Source of the DNA: Pseudomonadota bacterium
GTDB lineage: Bacteria; Pseudomonadota; Gammaproteobacteria; Steroidobacterales; Steroidobacteraceae
Direction: 5' to 3'
Length of the DNA stretch: 64,000 nucleotides
NCBI GenBank assembly: GCA_021815925.1
Contig: JAKAZL010000001.1
Location: 88,463-152,462 of the forward strand
Below are positions 18,022 through 27,226 of this stretch, in pieces. The notes beneath the pieces were generated by a model. It saw only the letters and a list, made by a program, of their open reading frames with translations. It was not told the DNA's origin and made no database searches. Positions within the stretch are counted from its first letter, which is position 1, and every line of letters begins with the position of its first letter. The position numbers and the translations under genes were made by a program.

Positions 18022-18229
18022 GGGACCCCGGGGACACCCCCGCCCGCTGGGGCGGCTGCGGCGCCGGCGGCGGCCGACTGCCCCCTCTGGCAGAGGGCGG
18101 CGGGCCGGGCGGTGTGGTTAAAATAGTAGCCTGTAGCCTTTAGATGCGCGTCGCGCGCCGCAGCCGGCCCCGGAGGGCCGGCCGGGCCCCTGTGCGTGCG
18201 CTCCCAGACCACACAGGAGATCGGGAATC
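18022..18229. repeat. intergenic region with perfect hairpin and tandem heptamer
   Basis: Before the efflux operon this stretch holds a GTAGCCT heptamer repeated in tandem (18126-18139) next to TAAAAT (18119-18124), and a perfect 8-base hairpin GCCGGCCC/GGGCCGGC with a 4-base loop (18163-18182). A weaker CCCTCT/AGAGGG hairpin lies at 18083-18097. The TAAAAT could be a -10 element for the efflux genes, though no good -35 is seen. Confidence 0.45.
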
Positions 18230-19366
18230 GTGGAGAAACGCGTGATGTGGCTGCGGCTGCTCATCGTGCTCGTGGCGATGGCGGTCGTGCTGGGCGGAGT
18301 GACGGCATGGAATGCCATCAAGGCGCATTTCATACACCAGTTCATGGTGAAAAACGCCGCGCAGCCGCAGACGGTGAGCACGACCATTGCGGGCTACTCC
18401 GAGTGGCAGCCCGAGGTGAGCGCCGTCGGGAGCTTGCGCGCGGTGCACGGCGTACAGGTGACGGCGCAGCTGGCCGGCCTGGTCGAGCGCGTTGAATTCC
18501 ACTCCGGTCAATCCGTGCGCGCCGGGCAGGCCCTGGTGCAGCTCAATGCGGCGCCGGACATCGCTCAGCTGCATTCGCTGCAGGCGACCGCGCATTACGC
18601 GGCGCTGACCTACCAACGCGAGGTCATCCAGTACAAGGACCAGGCTATCGGCAAGGCGACGCTCGATGCTGCAACGGCGAACTGGAAGAGCGCCGAAGCC
18701 CAGGTCAAGGCACAGGCGGCGCTGGTGGCCGAGAAGACCATCCGCGCGCCGTTCAACGGTCGGCTCGGGATCACGACCGTCAACCCCGGTGAGTACCTGC
18801 AGCCCGGCACCCCGATCGTCAGTCTGCAGTCGCTCGATCCGATCTTCGTGGATTTCTACCTGCCCCAGAGTGATCTGTCCCGCATCCACCTCGGGGATGC
18901 TACGCGGGTGACGGCAGGGGCGTTCGCGGGCCGAACCTTCACCGGACGGGTGACCTCGATCGACCCGCTGGTCAATCCGGCGACGCGCAATTTCGAGGCG
19001 GAGGCCACGATCAATAATCCGCAGCGCCTCCTGCGTCCCGGGATGTTCGTGACGACGGCGGTCGCATCGGGTGCCCGGCGCCGCTACCTGACGCTGCCGC
19101 AGACGGCGATCAGCTACAACCCGTACGGGGACACCGTGTTCGTCGTGCGCCAGGGTTCCGGAGCGAAGGCGACCGAGACCGCCGAGCAGGTGTTCGTGAC
19201 GCTCGGGCCGACCCGCGGCGACCAGATCGCGGTTCTGAAAGGCATCCGGGCGGGGGATGTCATCGTGACGAGCGGACAGCTGAAACTGAAGAACGGTTCG
19301 TCGGTGGCCGTCAACAACTCCGTGCAGCCGCTCAACAACCCCAACCCCTCGCCGCAGGAACACTGA
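18230..19366 (+). CDS. RND efflux periplasmic adaptor (membrane fusion protein)
   Basis: 378-residue MexE/AcrA-type adaptor linking an inner-membrane RND pump to an outer-membrane channel. One N-terminal membrane segment (LLIVLVAMAVVLGGV) is followed by a lipoyl-like domain (VEFHSGQSVRAGQALVQL), a short coiled-coil hairpin, the beta-barrel segment IRAPFNGRLGI and the membrane-proximal domain (QVFVTLGPTRGDQIAVLKGI). GTG 18230 sits 9 bases after CAGGAGA and was preferred to the ATG at 18245. The RND pump follows 10 bases later. No outer-membrane partner is encoded nearby. Confidence 0.92.
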   Translation: MEKRVMWLRLLIVLVAMAVVLGGVTAWNAIKAHFIHQFMVKNAAQPQTVSTTIAGYSEWQPEVSAVGSLRAVHGVQVTAQLAGLVERVEFHSGQSVRAGQALVQLNAAPDIAQLHSLQATAHYAALTYQREVIQYKDQAIGKATLDAATANWKSAEAQVKAQAALVAEKTIRAPFNGRLGITTVNPGEYLQPGTPIVSLQSLDPIFVDFYLPQSDLSRIHLGDATRVTAGAFAGRTFTGRVTSIDPLVNPATRNFEAEATINNPQRLLRPGMFVTTAVASGARRRYLTLPQTAISYNPYGDTVFVVRQGSGAKATETAEQVFVTLGPTRGDQIAVLKGIRAGDVIVTSGQLKLKNGSSVAVNNSVQPLNNPNPSPQEH

Positions 19367-19376
19367 GGCTGCCGGC

Positions 19377-22300
19377 GTGAAGTTCACGGAAATCTTCATC
19401 CGCCGGCCGGTGCTGGCGGCGGTCGTCAGCCTGCTGATGCTGGTGCTCGGCCTGCGCGCGATCTTCCAGCTGCCGGTCACGCAGTACCCCAAGACCCAGA
19501 GTGCGATCATCACCGTCACCACGGACTATTACGGGGCGGATGCGAAGACGGTCGCCGGGTTCATCACCCAGCCGCTCGAGGCGGCTGTCGCCCAGGCGCA
19601 GGGCATCGACTACATGTCCTCGTCCTCGAGCACCGGCAGTTCGGTGATCACCGCGACGCTGCGACTCAACTACAGCGCGAACCGCGCGCTGACCGAAATC
19701 AGTGCCCAGGTCAACGCGGTGCGCAATCAGCTGCCGCCGCAGTCGCAGTTGCCGGTCATTCAGCTGGCGAAGAACCAGACGACCGACACGATGTACCTTG
19801 GGTACTTCAGCACCGCGATCCAGACCAACGCGCTGACCGATTTTCTGCTGCGCGTCGTTCAGCCGCAGTTGAACGCCATTCCTGGCGTGCAGAACGCCGA
19901 GATTCTCGGCGGACGCGCGTTTGCTCTGCGTGCCTGGCTCGATCCGGACCGAATGGCCGCGCACGGCGTCACTGCCGCGGATGTGGATCAGGCGCTCGCG
20001 GCCAATAATTACCTCTCGGCCGCCGGGGAGACCAAGGGACAGATGGTGAGCATCAAGCTCACCGCCTCCACCGATCCGCATACGCTGCAGGAATTCCGCA
20101 ACCTGGTAATTCGTGACCAGAACGGGGCGATCGTGCGTCTGAAGGACGTGGCGACAGTGGTGCTGGGCGCCCAGAATTACGACGCGGCGGTCCGCTTCAG
20201 CGGCCGGCCGGGCGTGTTCATCGGCATCAAGTCCGCGCCGAGCGCCAGCGTGCTGAGCGTGGCGAAGAGTGTCAAGGCGGAACTGCCGGTGATCGACCGG
20301 GAACTGCCGAACGGGATCACCCAGAAAGTGGTCTTCGACGGCACGACCTTCATCTATGCCTCGATCGTCGATGTCGTGCGCACGCTGATCGAAACGCTGT
20401 TGATCGTCACGGTGGTGATCTTCCTGTTCCTCGGCAGCGCGCGCGCCTCGGCGGTGCCCGCGCTCGCCATGCCGCTGTCGATCGTGGGCGCGTTCGTCTT
20501 CATGCTGGCTCTCGGTTACTCGATCAACCTCTTGACGCTGCTCGCACTGGTGCTCGCGATCGGACTGGTGGTCGACGATGCGATCATCGTCGTCGAGAAC
20601 ATCGACCGACACATCAAGGAGGGGCGCTCGCCGCTCGAGGCCGCAATACTCGGCGCGCACGAACTCAATGGCCCGATCATCGCCATGACCGTCGTGCTGG
20701 TGGCCGCCTACGCACCCATCGCGTTTCAGACCGGGCTGACCGGTGCGCTGTTCACCCAGTTCGCCTTTACGCTGGTCGGCGCAGTGATCTGCTCGGCGAT
20801 CGTTGCACTCACGCTCTCGCCGATGCTCTGCTCACGGATTTTCCGCGGCGAGCAGGAAGAGAGTCGATTTGCGCGTTTGCTCGATCGCGCATTCCACCGC
20901 ATGCGCTCCGGCTACCGGCGCGTGCTGTCGAGCTGGCTAACAACCTGGCCGGTGCTGATCGTGCTCGGCCTGGTGCTGCTCGGTAGTGTGTTCTATCTGT
21001 TTCTGACCTCGAAGTCGCAACTCGCGCCCACGGAAGACCAGGGGGTTGTGCTGTATCAGCTGATCGGGCCTCCGGATGCCACGCTGCAGCAGATGCAGGC
21101 CTATACCGGGCAGATCTTCCAGGCGGCCCGCACCCTGCCGGAGTACCGCCAGGCGTTTCAGTTGATCGGCACGCCGTCGGTCAACCAGGGCTTCGGCGGC
21201 GTCCTGCTCAAGCCGTGGGATGAACGCAGCCGCACGGCCACCGAGCTGCAGCAGGTGCTGCAGCAGCGCTGGAATCACATCGCCGGGGCGCACGTCGCGG
21301 CATTTCAGTTCCCCTCGCTGCCGGGGGCGCAGGGGTTGCCGGTGCAGTTCGTGATCACCACCGCCGAACCGGTCCGCGACCTGTACCCGGTGGCGCAGAA
21401 GGTGCTCGACAAGGCGCGTGCGAGCGGTCTGTTCTTCTTCGTCGATTCCGACCTGAAGATCGATCAGCCGCAGGACCAGATCGTGGTCAACCCGTACAAG
21501 GTTGCAGACCTCGGGCTGACCCAACAGGACGTGGCCAATACGCTCGGCGCCGCGCTGGGCGGTGGCTACGTCAACTATTTCGAATTGGGCGGGCGCTCCT
21601 ACCAGGTCATACCGCAGGTGCTGCAGAAATACCGGCTCAATCCGAGCCAGGTGCTCAACTATCATCTGCGCACGGCGGGCGGAGCGCTGGTGCAGCTCGG
21701 CACCGTGGCGACACTTAAGCGCGAGGTGGTTCCGGAGTCTATCAACCACTTCCAGCGGTTGAACTCTGCCACCATAGCCGGTGCCGCCGGCGTGCCGCAG
21801 GGTCAGGCGCTCGCGTTCCTGCGCCAGGCACTGCAGGAGGTCGCCCCGAGCGGCTTCACCGCCAATTATTCGGGACAGTCGCGCCAGTTCATGCAGGGCT
21901 CGAACGGCTTTCTGCTTACCTTCGGCTTCGCGCTGATCATCGTGTTCCTGTCGCTTGCCGCACTGTTTGAGAGTTTCCGCGACCCGGTGGTCATTCTCGT
22001 GTCGGTGCCCGCGGCGCTGTTCGGCGCGCTGCTGTTCATCAATGTCGGGGTGACGACGCTCAACATCTACACGCAGGTGGGGCTGGTGACGCTGCTCGGC
22101 CTGATCAGCAAGCACGGCATCCTCATGGTGCAGTTCGCCAACGATCTGCAGCGCGCCGGTCACAGCAAGCGGCAGGCGATCGAGGAGGCCGCCGAGGTGC
22201 GATTGCGACCGATTCTCATGACCACGGCGGCCATGGTCGTGGGTGTGCTGCCGCTGGTGCTCGCCTCGGGTGCCGGTGCGGCGGGACGGCGAGCCATGGG

Positions 22301-22433
22301 CATCGTGATCGCGACCGGCCTGTCGATCGGCACGCTCTTTACGTTGTTCATCGTACCGGCGGTGTATCTGGTGCTGGCGGCCGATCATGAACGCGCGCGC
22401 ACCGAGGCTGCAGCGCAGCTCGCGTCCGAGTAA
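19377..22433 (+). CDS. RND-family inner-membrane efflux pump
   Basis: 1018-residue HAE1-type RND transporter that exports drugs or amphiphiles using the proton gradient. It has the typical twelve-helix, two-large-loop layout: an opening IFIRRPVLAAVVSLLMLV, the proton-relay Asp pair in GLVVDDAIIVVENIDRH, and a second-half repeat ending in GLISKHGILMVQFANDL and EVRLRPILMTTAAMVVGVLPL. GTG 19377 is the start, shortly after the adaptor stop. A MexF/MdtC-like multidrug role is likely; the substrate cannot be read from sequence. Confidence 0.94.
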   Translation: MKFTEIFIRRPVLAAVVSLLMLVLGLRAIFQLPVTQYPKTQSAIITVTTDYYGADAKTVAGFITQPLEAAVAQAQGIDYMSSSSSTGSSVITATLRLNYSANRALTEISAQVNAVRNQLPPQSQLPVIQLAKNQTTDTMYLGYFSTAIQTNALTDFLLRVVQPQLNAIPGVQNAEILGGRAFALRAWLDPDRMAAHGVTAADVDQALAANNYLSAAGETKGQMVSIKLTASTDPHTLQEFRNLVIRDQNGAIVRLKDVATVVLGAQNYDAAVRFSGRPGVFIGIKSAPSASVLSVAKSVKAELPVIDRELPNGITQKVVFDGTTFIYASIVDVVRTLIETLLIVTVVIFLFLGSARASAVPALAMPLSIVGAFVFMLALGYSINLLTLLALVLAIGLVVDDAIIVVENIDRHIKEGRSPLEAAILGAHELNGPIIAMTVVLVAAYAPIAFQTGLTGALFTQFAFTLVGAVICSAIVALTLSPMLCSRIFRGEQEESRFARLLDRAFHRMRSGYRRVLSSWLTTWPVLIVLGLVLLGSVFYLFLTSKSQLAPTEDQGVVLYQLIGPPDATLQQMQAYTGQIFQAARTLPEYRQAFQLIGTPSVNQGFGGVLLKPWDERSRTATELQQVLQQRWNHIAGAHVAAFQFPSLPGAQGLPVQFVITTAEPVRDLYPVAQKVLDKARASGLFFFVDSDLKIDQPQDQIVVNPYKVADLGLTQQDVANTLGAALGGGYVNYFELGGRSYQVIPQVLQKYRLNPSQVLNYHLRTAGGALVQLGTVATLKREVVPESINHFQRLNSATIAGAAGVPQGQALAFLRQALQEVAPSGFTANYSGQSRQFMQGSNGFLLTFGFALIIVFLSLAALFESFRDPVVILVSVPAALFGALLFINVGVTTLNIYTQVGLVTLLGLISKHGILMVQFANDLQRAGHSKRQAIEEAAEVRLRPILMTTAAMVVGVLPLVLASGAGAAGRRAMGIVIATGLSIGTLFTLFIVPAVYLVLAADHERARTEAAAQLASE

Positions 22434-22463
22434 GCGCGAGGTGCGGTGCGATGCGCCGCAAAA

Positions 22464-22477
22464 TTGATCCGCATCAA
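22464..22477. promoter_or_regulatory. FNR box upstream of ubiD
   Basis: TTGATCCGCATCAA is an exact match to the FNR consensus TTGAT-N4-ATCAA. Its centre lies 42.5 bases before the ubiD ATG. A TAGGGT at 22499-22504 fits a weak -10 at class II spacing and would start transcription about 2 bases before the ATG. It should switch on ubiD-ubiU-ubiV at low oxygen. Confidence 0.8.
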
Positions 22478-22512
22478 GCCCGGGCGCATGAGCTGCGCTA
22501 GGGTGCGCGCGG

Positions 22513-23985
22513 ATGGCATTTCACGATCTGCGCACATTTCTCGCGCACCTGGAACAGCGCGGCGATCTGCGCCGCATTTCCGCTGCGGTGAACCCCGAGC
22601 TGGAGAGCACCTCGTTCTGCCTGCGCGCCCTGCGCCGGGAGGGGCCGGCGTTGCTGTTCGAGCGGCCCACCGGCGCCGAGCACGCCTTGCTCGGCAACCT
22701 GTTCGGGCACGCGCGCCGAATCGAGGCCGCGCTCGGGCGGGAGGGCACCGGTGCGCTGCGCGAGCTCGGAGAACTGCTTGCGGCGCTGAAGGAGCCGCAC
22801 TGGCCGTCGAACCTGCGCGAGGCGCTCTCTAGCTGGCCACAGTTCGCGCAGCTGGCGCATGTGGCTCCCCGCCGCCTCGCGCGCGCACCGTTCCAGGACA
22901 ATACCCTCGGCGGCGGACAGGTCGATCTGGCGCGTCTGCCGATTCAACGCTGCTGGCCGGAGGACGTCGCGCGCCTGATCACGCTCGGCCTGGTCGTGAC
23001 GCGCGGCCCGCGCAAAGCGCGGCAGAACGTGGCGATCTACCGCCAGCAGGTGATCGGGCGCGACCGGCTGATCATGCGTTGGCTGGCGCACCGGGGCGGG
23101 GCGGGCGACTTCGCCGACTGGCAGGCGGACCGTCCCGGTGAGCCTTTCCCGGTGCTCATCGCGATCGGCACCGATCCGGCGACGCTGCTCGCGGCGGCGG
23201 CGCCGATCCCCGACACGCTTTCGGAGTACGAGTTCGCGGGCCTCCTGCGCGGGGAGCGCAGCAGCGTCGTGCGCTGCGAGCTCACCGGGCTTGATGCCCC
23301 GGCGGGTGCGGAGATCGTTCTCGAGGGGTTCATTCAGGCGGGCGATACGGCCGTCGAGGGACCGTTCGGCGATCACACCGGCTACTACAACTCGCAGGCG
23401 AGCTTCCCGGTGCTCACGCTCGAGCGGATGCACCTGCGCGATGGGGCGATCTATCAGGGCAGTTACATGGGTCGCTCGCCGTACGATGAGCCCTCGGTCA
23501 TGGCGGTAGCGCTGAACGAGGTGTTCGTGCCCGTGTTGCGGCGCATATTCCCGGAGATCGTCGACTTCTACCTGCCGCCGGAGGCTTGCTCCTACCGTCT
23601 CGCGGTCGTCAGCATCCGCAAGCAGTATGCCGGGCACGCCCGCCGCATCATGATGGCGATCTGGTCGTACCTGCGTCAGTTCACCTACACCAAGTTCGTC
23701 ATCGTGACCGACGAGGACATCGACGTGCGCAACTGGCAGGAGGTGATCTGGGCCGTTGCGACGCGGGTCGATCCGGCGCGCGACAGTATGCTGATCGAGA
23801 ACACCCCGATCGACTATCTCGACTTCGCCAGTCCCGTGAGCGGGCTTGGCTCGAAGCTCGGCCTGGATGCTACGCACAAATGGCCCGGAGAGAGCACGCG
23901 CGAGTGGGGTCGTGCGATCCGGCTCGATGCGATGGTCGAGCGCCGGGTCGATGACCTGTGGCGCGAGTGCATCGGCAATGGCTGA
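22513..23985 (+). CDS. ubiD: UbiD family decarboxylase (3-octaprenyl-4-hydroxybenzoate decarboxylase)
   Basis: 490-residue prenylated-FMN decarboxylase that removes the carboxyl group from the prenylated 4-hydroxybenzoate ring in ubiquinone synthesis. Family blocks are intact: [20 protein letters not shown] at the N-terminus, [19 protein letters not shown], the E-rich [11 protein letters not shown] motif and the C-terminal [13 protein letters not shown]. The prenyl-FMN synthase UbiX is not in the window. It lies in one operon with ubiU (8-base overlap) and ubiV under a perfect FNR box, so this copy appears dedicated to low-oxygen quinone synthesis. SD support is modest (AGGG nine bases before ATG). 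Confidence 0.95.
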   Translation: MAFHDLRTFLAHLEQRGDLRRISAAVNPELESTSFCLRALRREGPALLFERPTGAEHALLGNLFGHARRIEAALGREGTGALRELGELLAALKEPHWPSNLREALSSWPQFAQLAHVAPRRLARAPFQDNTLGGGQVDLARLPIQRCWPEDVARLITLGLVVTRGPRKARQNVAIYRQQVIGRDRLIMRWLAHRGGAGDFADWQADRPGEPFPVLIAIGTDPATLLAAAAPIPDTLSEYEFAGLLRGERSSVVRCELTGLDAPAGAEIVLEGFIQAGDTAVEGPFGDHTGYYNSQASFPVLTLERMHLRDGAIYQGSYMGRSPYDEPSVMAVALNEVFVPVLRRIFPEIVDFYLPPEACSYRLAVVSIRKQYAGHARRIMMAIWSYLRQFTYTKFVIVTDEDIDVRNWQEVIWAVATRVDPARDSMLIENTPIDYLDFASPVSGLGSKLGLDATHKWPGESTREWGRAIRLDAMVERRVDDLWRECIGNG

Positions 23986-24991
23986 CCGGCGCGGCATTGA
24001 GCTGGTCTGCCCCGCGGGTAGCCTGCCGGCGCTGCACGCGGCGGTCGACAACGGCGCCGATGCCGTTTATCTAGGCTTTCGGGACGGCCTTAATGCACGC
24101 AACTTCCCCGGCTTGAATTTCTCGCCGGCCGATGCGCGCAGTGGCATCGAATACGCACATCGGCACGGTGCGCGGGTGTTTGTCGCCCTCAACGTGTATC
24201 CGCGGCCGAGCCGCTGGTCGGCGGCCACCGCCGCCGTCGATGCGGCGGCCGACGTCGGTGCCGATGCGCTCATTCTCGCCGACGCGGGGCTGCTGGGCTA
24301 TGCCGCGGAGCGCCATCCTCAGCTCAACCGGCACCTGTCGGTGCAGGCTTCTGCGAGCAACTGGGGCGCGCTGAAGTTCTACCAGGAGCGCTTCGGCATT
24401 CGCCGCGCGGTGCTGCCGCGCGTGCTGTCGGTCGCGCAGGTGCAGCGCGTGATCGAACGCAGCGGTGTCGAGATCGAAGTCTTCGGATTCGGCAGTCTGT
24501 GCATCATGGTCGAGGGGCGCTGTGCGCTCTCGGCGCACGTGACGGGAGAGTCGCCCAACACGCACGGCGTGTGCTCGCCGGCGCATGCCGTGCGCTGGAC
24601 CGAACGGCCGAGCGGCCGGCAGGCCCGCTTGAGCGGCGTGCTCATCGATGAGTTTGCCCCGGGTGAGGCGGCGGGTTACCCGACGCTGTGCAAGGGCCGG
24701 TTCGAGACGCTCGGCGAGATCATGCATGCGCTCGAGGAGCCGACCAGCCTCAACGTGCTCGACATTCTGCCGCAGCTGCTCAGCGCCGGTGTGAGCGCCA
24801 TCAAGGTGGAAGGGCGTCAGCGTGGCCCGGCGTACGTGGCACAGGTCACCCGGGCGCTGCGCGCGGCCCTCGATGCGTGCCGGCGTGATCCGGCCGCCTA
24901 CCGGCCGCCGGTTGCGCATGCCGCCGCGCTCGCGCGGCTGGCCGAAGGGCATACCCATACACTGGGGGCGTACAGCCGGCCATGGCAATGA
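23978..24991 (+). CDS. ubiU: UbiU, U32-family Fe-S protein for O2-independent ubiquinone hydroxylation
   Basis: 337-residue U32-peptidase-like protein. UbiU and UbiV form a heterodimer that hydroxylates ubiquinone intermediates without O2, with prephenate as the oxygen donor in E. coli. The four cluster cysteines are present at 175, 182, 199 and 238 ([28 protein letters not shown]), each offset by six from E. coli C169, C176, C193 and C232. The N-terminal [20 protein letters not shown] is typical. ATG 23978 overlaps the ubiD stop, showing translational coupling. Confidence 0.95.
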   Translation: MADRRGIELVCPAGSLPALHAAVDNGADAVYLGFRDGLNARNFPGLNFSPADARSGIEYAHRHGARVFVALNVYPRPSRWSAATAAVDAAADVGADALILADAGLLGYAAERHPQLNRHLSVQASASNWGALKFYQERFGIRRAVLPRVLSVAQVQRVIERSGVEIEVFGFGSLCIMVEGRCALSAHVTGESPNTHGVCSPAHAVRWTERPSGRQARLSGVLIDEFAPGEAAGYPTLCKGRFETLGEIMHALEEPTSLNVLDILPQLLSAGVSAIKVEGRQRGPAYVAQVTRALRAALDACRRDPAAYRPPVAHAAALARLAEGHTHTLGAYSRPWQ

Positions 24992-25004
24992 GAGGCATCC
25001 TGCA

Positions 25005-25868
25005 ATGAAGCTATCGGTCGGTCCGCTGTTGTATTACTGGGAGCGCGCGGAAGTGTTCGCCTTCTATCAGGCCCTCGCGTCGGCGCCGGTCGACAGCGTC
25101 TATCTCGGCGAGGTGGTCTGCTCGAAGCGCAGAGCGTTGCGGCAGGCGGACTGGGCGGCCATCGCGCGCGATCTCGCGGATGCCGGCAAGGAGGTCATCT
25201 TCTCGACGCTTGCGTTGATGGAGGCCGAATCGGAACTGGCGGCGCTCGGCCGTATTGCGGCCGGGAGCGTGACCATCGAGGCGAACGACATGGCGGCAGT
25301 GCAACTCGCCGGCGGCCATCCGTTCGTCGCCGGTCCGCACCTGAATGTCTACAACGGGCAGACGCTGCGACTGCTTGGCGCACTGGGAGCTCGGCGTTGG
25401 GTTGCGCCGCTGGAACTCGACGCCAGTGCGCTCGTGGAGCTTCTTGCCGAGCGCCCGGATGGGATGGAGTGCGAGGTGTTCGCGTATGGACGGATGCCGC
25501 TGGCGTTCTCGGCGCGTTGCTTCAGCGCGCGGGTGCGACGGCGCAACAAGGACGACTGCAGCTTCGTGTGCGGCGAGGACCGGGATGGTCTGACAGTCTA
25601 TACGCGTGAGCATGAGCCGCTGTTCGCGCTGAACGGCGTGCAAACCCAGTCGGCGCAGGTCTGCAATCTCATCGACCGCGTGGCGCAGCTTGAATCTGCC
25701 GGGGTGAATATCCTGCGCCTCTCACCGCAGTCGGATGCCGCGGCGCCATTCGCGCAGGTGATCGAGGCGTTCGCCCGGGCCGGACGCGGCGAGCCTGCCG
25801 CGGCGTGCCCGCCTAGCGCCCTGCCGGGCGGCTACTGCAGCGGCTCGGTACGCGAGGGTCATCACTGA
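25005..25868 (+). CDS. ubiV: UbiV, partner of UbiU in O2-independent ubiquinone synthesis
   Basis: 287-residue U32-family protein carrying its own 4Fe-4S site: Cys39 (GEVVCSKR), Cys172 (SARCFSAR), Cys185 and Cys189 ([10 protein letters not shown]), matching the E. coli spacing of C39, C180, C193 and C197 apart from an eight-residue shift. The N-terminal [11 protein letters not shown] and the C-terminal [10 protein letters not shown] are diagnostic. ATG 25005 lies 13 bases after ubiU. The gene ends 4 bases before the convergent ubiT stop, so the O2-independent set is complete here. Confidence 0.95.
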   Translation: MKLSVGPLLYYWERAEVFAFYQALASAPVDSVYLGEVVCSKRRALRQADWAAIARDLADAGKEVIFSTLALMEAESELAALGRIAAGSVTIEANDMAAVQLAGGHPFVAGPHLNVYNGQTLRLLGALGARRWVAPLELDASALVELLAERPDGMECEVFAYGRMPLAFSARCFSARVRRRNKDDCSFVCGEDRDGLTVYTREHEPLFALNGVQTQSAQVCNLIDRVAQLESAGVNILRLSPQSDAAAPFAQVIEAFARAGRGEPAAACPPSALPGGYCSGSVREGHH

Positions 25869-25872
25869 GCCG

Positions 25873-26376
25873 TTAGTGCGGCCGCCGGTGGCGCCCGAAA
25901 GGGTTGCGCGGTGGGGGTGGCAGGGGGCGCAGCGCCGCGCGCACCAGGCGCGCCGCGCCAGCCGGCACGAGCGTCGCGAGGTGGCCGCGCCAGTCCCACT
26001 CGAGCGCGTCCAGTGCGTTCTTGATGACCAACCCGGTTTCGGTCTCGCCCTCCAGGCTCAGCCGTCGCTGGAAGAACAGCGTATCGGAGTCCTCGCTGCG
26101 CGAGGCGAGGCGCGCGAAATCGGCCAGCCGTCCGCGCAGGGTGACGTGCGGCTCGCTGGCAGCGGGGGCGACTTTGAGCGCCCCGCCGGCGATGCTCAGG
26201 TGCAATTGCAGTGGGGCGTCCGTGACGCAGATGCGTACCCGCTTGCCCTCGATCTGCGCCAGTGCGGCACCGATGCTCTGGCCGCGCGCCAGGTGATTGA
26301 ACAGACGTACGAACAGCTGGGCGAACGGGTCCAGGTCCGCGAGCCACGGCGGACGACGGGGCGGAAAGGCAATCAT
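25873..26376 (-). CDS. ubiT: UbiT, SCP2-domain accessory protein of anaerobic ubiquinone synthesis
   Basis: 167-residue protein with an SCP2 lipid-binding fold. UbiT binds hydrophobic quinone intermediates and is required for anaerobic ubiquinone in E. coli and Pseudomonas. Recognisable parts are the N-terminal FVRLFNHLARGQ, VTLRGRLADFARLASRSEDSD, LFFQRRLSLEGETETGL and NALDALEW. ATG 26376 is preferred to the longer frame because the family starts near PPWLADLDPF. An FNR box is centred 40.5 bases upstream of this ATG, with TACCAT at the -10 position, so the transcript may be leaderless. It is divergent from fnr. Confidence 0.93.
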   Translation of the reverse strand: MIAFPPRRPPWLADLDPFAQLFVRLFNHLARGQSIGAALAQIEGKRVRICVTDAPLQLHLSIAGGALKVAPAASEPHVTLRGRLADFARLASRSEDSDTLFFQRRLSLEGETETGLVIKNALDALEWDWRGHLATLVPAGAARLVRAALRPLPPPPRNPFGRHRRPH

Positions 26377-26409
26377 GTGCCAATGGTAGCGGGCTGACGG
26401 GCGCGAAAC

Positions 26410-26423
26410 TTGATCCGTGTCAA
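26410..26423. promoter_or_regulatory. FNR box between ubiT and fnr
   Basis: TTGATCCGTGTCAA differs from TTGAT-N4-ATCAA by one base and lies inside the longer palindrome ACTTGA...TCAAGT. Its centre is 40.5 bases from the ubiT ATG (class II position) and 60.5 from the fnr GTG (class I position), where a TATACT (26463-26468) sits as a candidate -10. One site could therefore control both divergent genes. Confidence 0.75.
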
Positions 26424-26476
26424 GTGCTGACAATCCGCAGCGGGCCGCGCGGCGCACGACGATATACTCGCCCGGC

Positions 26477-27214
26477 GTGAGCGCCAAGCGTCAACCCAGC
26501 GGAACGGTCGCACCGGCATGCGTGTCCTGCCGTGATTGTGCGCTGAAGCCCATTTGCCTGCCGGCGCACCTGTCGGGCGAGGAAGCCCGCATGCTGGAGG
26601 CGGCGGTGCAACGCGGCCGCCAGCTGCCGACGGGTGTCGCGCTGATGCGCGCCGGTGAGCCGATGACGGCGCTGTTCGTGGTGCGCAGCGGTTCGGCCAA
26701 GCGCTACAGCGTGACACTCCAGGGCTGCGAGCAGGTGCACGGATTCGTTCTGCCCGGTGAGGCGGTCGGTCTGGAGGGCTTTGCGAGCGGTCGTTATACC
26801 TGCGAGGTGAGCGCGCTGGAGCCGCTCAGCTATTGCCGCGTCCCGATCCGCCGGCTGGAGCCGCTGCTCGAGCGGTTGCCCGGCCTGCGGCGCGAAATTC
26901 TGCGTCTGCTGGGCCAGGCGCTCGAGGAATCTCAGCGGCTGCGCTGCGAGCTGGCGCAGATCGATGCCCGCGGACGCGTTGCGCATTTCCTCGCCGACCT
27001 CTCGGGCCGGCTCGCACGGCGCGGACTCTCGCCCGTCGAGTTTCGTCTCAGCATGAGCCGCGCCGATATCGCCCGTCACCTCGGTCTCACGCTCGAAACC
27101 GTCAGTCGCGCGCTCGGCACTTTCAAACGGGAAGGCTGGCTGCGGGTGCGGGCTCGCGACATCAGCGTGCTGCAACCCGCTGCCCTCGTCGCACTCGGCA
27201 GCGGGCTCGCCTGA
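26477..27214 (+). CDS. fnr: FNR-type oxygen-sensing Crp family regulator
   Basis: About 245 residues with the full FNR layout. The N-terminal cluster reads C15-x2-C18-x2-C21-x5-C27; C18, C21, C27 and C120 (LSYCRVP) match the four ligands of the E. coli 4Fe-4S oxygen sensor. A cyclic-nucleotide-like barrel and a long dimer helix follow. The C-terminal recognition helix LTLETVSRALG carries E-x2-SR as in E. coli FNR, predicting binding to TTGAT-N4-ATCAA, which is exactly what lies upstream of ubiD and ubiT. GTG 26477 is the best start; the frame is open to 26417 but those codons overlap the box. Could equally be named anr. Confidence 0.93.
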   Translation: MSAKRQPSGTVAPACVSCRDCALKPICLPAHLSGEEARMLEAAVQRGRQLPTGVALMRAGEPMTALFVVRSGSAKRYSVTLQGCEQVHGFVLPGEAVGLEGFASGRYTCEVSALEPLSYCRVPIRRLEPLLERLPGLRREILRLLGQALEESQRLRCELAQIDARGRVAHFLADLSGRLARRGLSPVEFRLSMSRADIARHLGLTLETVSRALGTFKREGWLRVRARDISVLQPAALVALGSGLA

Positions 27215-27226
27215 GCCGCGCGACCG

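Noticed and set aside
18083-18097. CCCTCT/AGAGGG hairpin as a terminator of the secreted-protein gene
   Set aside because: Only six pairs and no T-run follows; kept as a note in the intergenic entry.
1-22433. The NodT-type channel and the RND pair as one efflux operon
   Set aside because: They are separated by about 17 kb of unrelated operons, so a functional link is only possible, not shown.
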